From contig CAMDEB010000002.1 in assembly GCA_945893085.1 (NCBI GenBank), positions 1 to 37,282 on the forward strand: 37,282 nucleotides of DNA, read 5' to 3'. Of the stretch, positions 35,007 to 37,282 are shown in pieces; the stretch's first letter is position 1; each line of letters starts with the position of its first letter. Both the position numbers and the translations under genes were made by a program. Under the pieces are notes generated by a model. It was not told where the DNA came from, searched no databases, and worked only from the letters and a program-made list of their open reading frames with translations. Source of the DNA: Rhodoplanes serenus. GTDB taxonomy: Bacteria; Pseudomonadota; Alphaproteobacteria; Rhizobiales; Xanthobacteraceae.

Positions 35007-36386
35007 ATGGCAAGCGGGAAACGTCCTTCTTCAGGGGCTGGCGGTCACGGCGGGAACAGGCGCCGCCGGCCGTCGTCGATCATCGACTTGAAGGCGACCG
35101 AGGTTGCCACCGAGCGGGTGGTAAACCCTTCCCCTGCTGAAGCATCGGCTGCGCCGCCGAGCCCCGACACCGCATTCATCCCGCCGCTGCCCGAACAGCC
35201 GGTGCCGCCGTTCATTCCACCGGAGGCGGAACGGCCGCCGCGGCCGACGTTCCGGCCGCCGCCGCCCGAGGACCCCGATCCGCCGGCCGGCGAGCGGCCC
35301 GAACCCGCGCGCGGATCGGTCGCATGGCTGCCGCCGGAATTTCCGTGGTCCCTGGTCGGCGCCGGCGCGACCGGTGCTGCGGTCGTGCTGCTCGGCGCGG
35401 TCTTGGTCTGGCTCGCCGGCACCTTCGGCCGCGACGACCCATCGGTAGCGCTCACCCAACGGCTCGCGGCGATCGAAAACCAACTGCGCGATCTTGCCGC
35501 ACGTCCGCAGCCTGCTCGCAATGACCCCCGCGCGCTCGAGGATGTTTCGGCGCGGCTCGTCCGGGTCGAGACCACCCTGGCCTCGCCGCGGCCGCCGGTG
35601 GCCGATCCCGCCGTTCCCATCATTCTCGGCCGTATGACGGCGACTGAGAATTCGCTGAAAACGCTGTCGGACTCCGTCGCCACACTGTCGCGGCGCTCCG
35701 ACGCCGCGGCGGCGACGCAGACCGAATTGCAGAACGCCGCGCGCACCAGCACGGCCGATCACAGCGAGCTTGCGGCGGTGAGCGAGCGCATCGCGGCGCT
35801 CGAACGCGCCAATCGGACGCTCAGCGGTGAACTGGCCAAGCGCCAGGCCGCCACAGGCAGCGACAACGCCGTGCGTCTCGCGGTGACCGCGGGCGCGCTT
35901 CGCTCGGCCGTTGAGCGCGGCGATCCGTTCAGCGCGGAGCTCACAGCCGTCAAACCGCTGGTGGCCGATGCCAATTCGCTGGCGGCGCTCGAGCCGTTCG
36001 CGGCGTCCGGTGTGCCGAGCAATGCCGTGCTCGGCCGCGAGCTTGCCGGTTTGGTGCAGCCGATGCTGCGCGCCGCCGGCAGCAGCAGCCCACCGCGCGA
36101 CGGCGGATTCATCGACCGCCTGCAGGCCAACGCCGAACGGTTGGTGCGCATACGCCCGATCGACGAGGCGCCAGGCGACGATCCGACTCCCGTGATCGCG
36201 CGCATCGAAACGAAAGCGGCGCAGGCCGACATATCCGGCGCGCTCACCGAACTGGCCAAGCTGCCCCAGGCGGTGCGCGCGCCGGCGCAATCGTGGATCG
36301 CCAAGGCCGAGGCGCGAAGGCAAGCCGTCGAGGCGAGCCGGCGGCTCGCCTCGGAAGCCATCGCCGCGCTCAAGGCAGCACCATAG
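35007..36386 (+). CDS. Mic60/mitofilin-like inner-membrane protein (COG4223)
   Basis: 459 aa. A cytoplasmic N-terminus rich in Pro (about 48-104, FIPPLPEQPVPPFIPP type) is followed by one membrane segment (about 114-138), a coiled-coil region (about 148-290) and a helical C-terminal mitofilin-like domain (about 290-459). Alphaproteobacterial Mic60 homologues encoded next to haem genes have this architecture; Mic60 shapes mitochondrial cristae, and its bacterial counterpart is linked to intracytoplasmic membranes and outer-membrane contact. It lies between hemD and hemY. The ATG at 35007 has little ribosome-site support, but the frame is clear. Confidence 0.88.
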   Translation: MASGKRPSSGAGGHGGNRRRRPSSIIDLKATEVATERVVNPSPAEASAAPPSPDTAFIPPLPEQPVPPFIPPEAERPPRPTFRPPPPEDPDPPAGERPEPARGSVAWLPPEFPWSLVGAGATGAAVVLLGAVLVWLAGTFGRDDPSVALTQRLAAIENQLRDLAARPQPARNDPRALEDVSARLVRVETTLASPRPPVADPAVPIILGRMTATENSLKTLSDSVATLSRRSDAAAATQTELQNAARTSTADHSELAAVSERIAALERANRTLSGELAKRQAATGSDNAVRLAVTAGALRSAVERGDPFSAELTAVKPLVADANSLAALEPFAASGVPSNAVLGRELAGLVQPMLRAAGSSSPPRDGGFIDRLQANAERLVRIRPIDEAPGDDPTPVIARIETKAAQADISGALTELAKLPQAVRAPAQSWIAKAEARRQAVEASRRLASEAIAALKAAP

Positions 36387-36396
36387 GCCGGATGCG

Positions 36397-37282
36397 ATGA
36401 TCCGCGTCGTCGTCTTCCTCGCGCTGGTCGCCCTGGTCACGCTCGGCGTGGTCTGGATCGCCGACCGTCCCGGCGAGGTCGCCATCACCTGGCAAGGTTT
36501 GAGGATCGAGACCTCGCTCATGGTCACCGTGGTCGCGGTCGCTGCGGTGGCCGTGCTCACGGTGTTGCTGTGGTCGGTGGTGCGAACCGTGCTGCGCTCG
36601 CCCGATCTGATGGCGATGTTCCTCAGTCATCGCCGCGGCGTGCGCGGCTATCTCGCGATTTCACGCGGCCTGGTGGCGATCGGCGCCGGCGACGCCCGCG
36701 CCGCGCGCAAGTTCGCCGACGAGGCCGAGAAGATCGCGCCCGGCGAGCCGCTGGCGCTGTTGCTCAACGCGCAGGTGGCGCAGCTTGCCGGTGATCGCGC
36801 CGCTGCCGAGTTCTCGTTCCGCGCCATGGCGGAACGCGACGACACCAAGCTGCTCGGGCTGCGCGGCCTCTACGTCGAGGCGCGCCGCCGCGAGGATACC
36901 GACGCCGCTCGCGGCTATGCCGAGGAGGCCGCCAAGGCCGCGCCGTCGCTCGCTTGGGCCGGGCAGGCGGCGCTCGAGTTCCGCTGCACCGCCGGCGACT
37001 GGACCGGTGCGCTGGCCGCGCTCGATCGCAACAACAGGAACGGCCTGATCGAAAAGCCGGCCTACAGGCGCCAGCGCGCAGTGCTGCTGACCGCGCGCTC
37101 GCTCGCAGCCGAGGACACCGATCGCGACCGTGCGCTCACGCTGGCACTCGATGCGATCAAGCTCGCACCCGCGCTGGTGCCTGCGGCGGAGCTGGCCGGG
37201 CGGCTGCTCGGCGAAACCGGTCATCTGAAGAAGGCGAGCCGGATCATCGAGGCGGCGTGGAAAGCCAACCCGCATCCCGACC
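36397..37282 (+). CDS. hemY: HemY-domain protein, 3' end outside the window
   Basis: At least 295 codons, open to the window edge, and missing from the ORF track for that reason. MIRVVVFLALVALVTLG and a second hydrophobic stretch (about 41-62) form two N-terminal membrane segments, as in HemY_N (PF07219). LMAMFLSHRRGVRGYLAISRGLVAIGAGDARAA and repeated helical pairs follow as tetratricopeptide-like repeats (AEKIAPGEPLALLLNAQVA and similar). This is the TPR protein HemY of the haem operon, not protoporphyrinogen oxidase. It starts ten bases after the Mic60-like stop, so it is probably in the same operon. Confidence 0.92.
   Translation, partial: MIRVVVFLALVALVTLGVVWIADRPGEVAITWQGLRIETSLMVTVVAVAAVAVLTVLLWSVVRTVLRSPDLMAMFLSHRRGVRGYLAISRGLVAIGAGDARAARKFADEAEKIAPGEPLALLLNAQVAQLAGDRAAAEFSFRAMAERDDTKLLGLRGLYVEARRREDTDAARGYAEEAAKAAPSLAWAGQAALEFRCTAGDWTGALAALDRNNRNGLIEKPAYRRQRAVLLTARSLAAEDTDRDRALTLALDAIKLAPALVPAAELAGRLLGETGHLKKASRIIEAAWKANPHPD

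Overview
The window looks like a chromosomal segment of a high-GC alphaproteobacterium of the order Hyphomicrobiales (Rhizobiales), most likely close to Bradyrhizobium, Rhodoplanes or Pseudolabrys. The evidence is the giant NAD-specific glutamate dehydrogenase, the block rsmB - heparinase-like gene - purH, the block tsaD-gpsA-EVE facing hemC-hemD-Mic60-like-hemY, the abundance of Bug/TctC solute-binding proteins, and a palindromic repeat (gcgcatgatc...gatcatgcgc) of a type I recall as common in this order. No rRNA, tRNA or CRISPR was seen.

Layout. 1-148: end of an IS21-like element, cut by the window edge. It interrupts the 3' end of a secreted glycine-rich repeat protein gene (149-1102, minus). 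1316-3049: gamma-glutamyltransferase (minus), divergent from a complete tripartite tricarboxylate transporter operon tctC-tctB-tctA (3125-6091, plus). 6104-9065: three minus-strand genes overlapping by 4 bp each (signal-less NMT1-type binding protein, mandelate-racemase-type enolase superfamily enzyme, alpha/beta hydrolase), divergent from an orphan Bug protein (9180-10163). 10178-10828: AhpD-like enzyme. 10913-15826: NAD-glutamate dehydrogenase. 15855-21685: purH, heparinase-like gene, rsmB and htpX, all minus. 21821-22039: SDHAF4-like gene.

22040-24369 is an accessory island. It holds an IS1595-family transposase in AT-richer DNA, a 350-bp non-coding stretch full of inverted repeats including a perfect 13-bp palindrome, a pair of overlapping small genes of unknown function, and a lipoprotein. 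24511-31140 holds a membrane-anchored nuclease, an L,D-transpeptidase, acs with a clear terminator, a third Bug protein, a DUF1761 membrane protein, an M20-type amidohydrolase and an EVE-domain protein. 31141-37282 holds gpsA and tsaD (minus), facing the haem genes hemC and hemD, a Mic60/mitofilin-like gene and the start of hemY (plus).

The window mixes a conserved core (purine synthesis, rRNA and tRNA modification, phospholipid and tetrapyrrole synthesis, acetate activation, glutamate catabolism) with scavenging functions (three Bug proteins, GGT, an enolase-type dehydratase or racemase, an amidohydrolase). The least explained parts are the glycine-rich gene, with a sigma-EcfG-like promoter and an IS-broken 24-residue repeat, and the inverted-repeat region plus small gene pair beside the IS1595 element.
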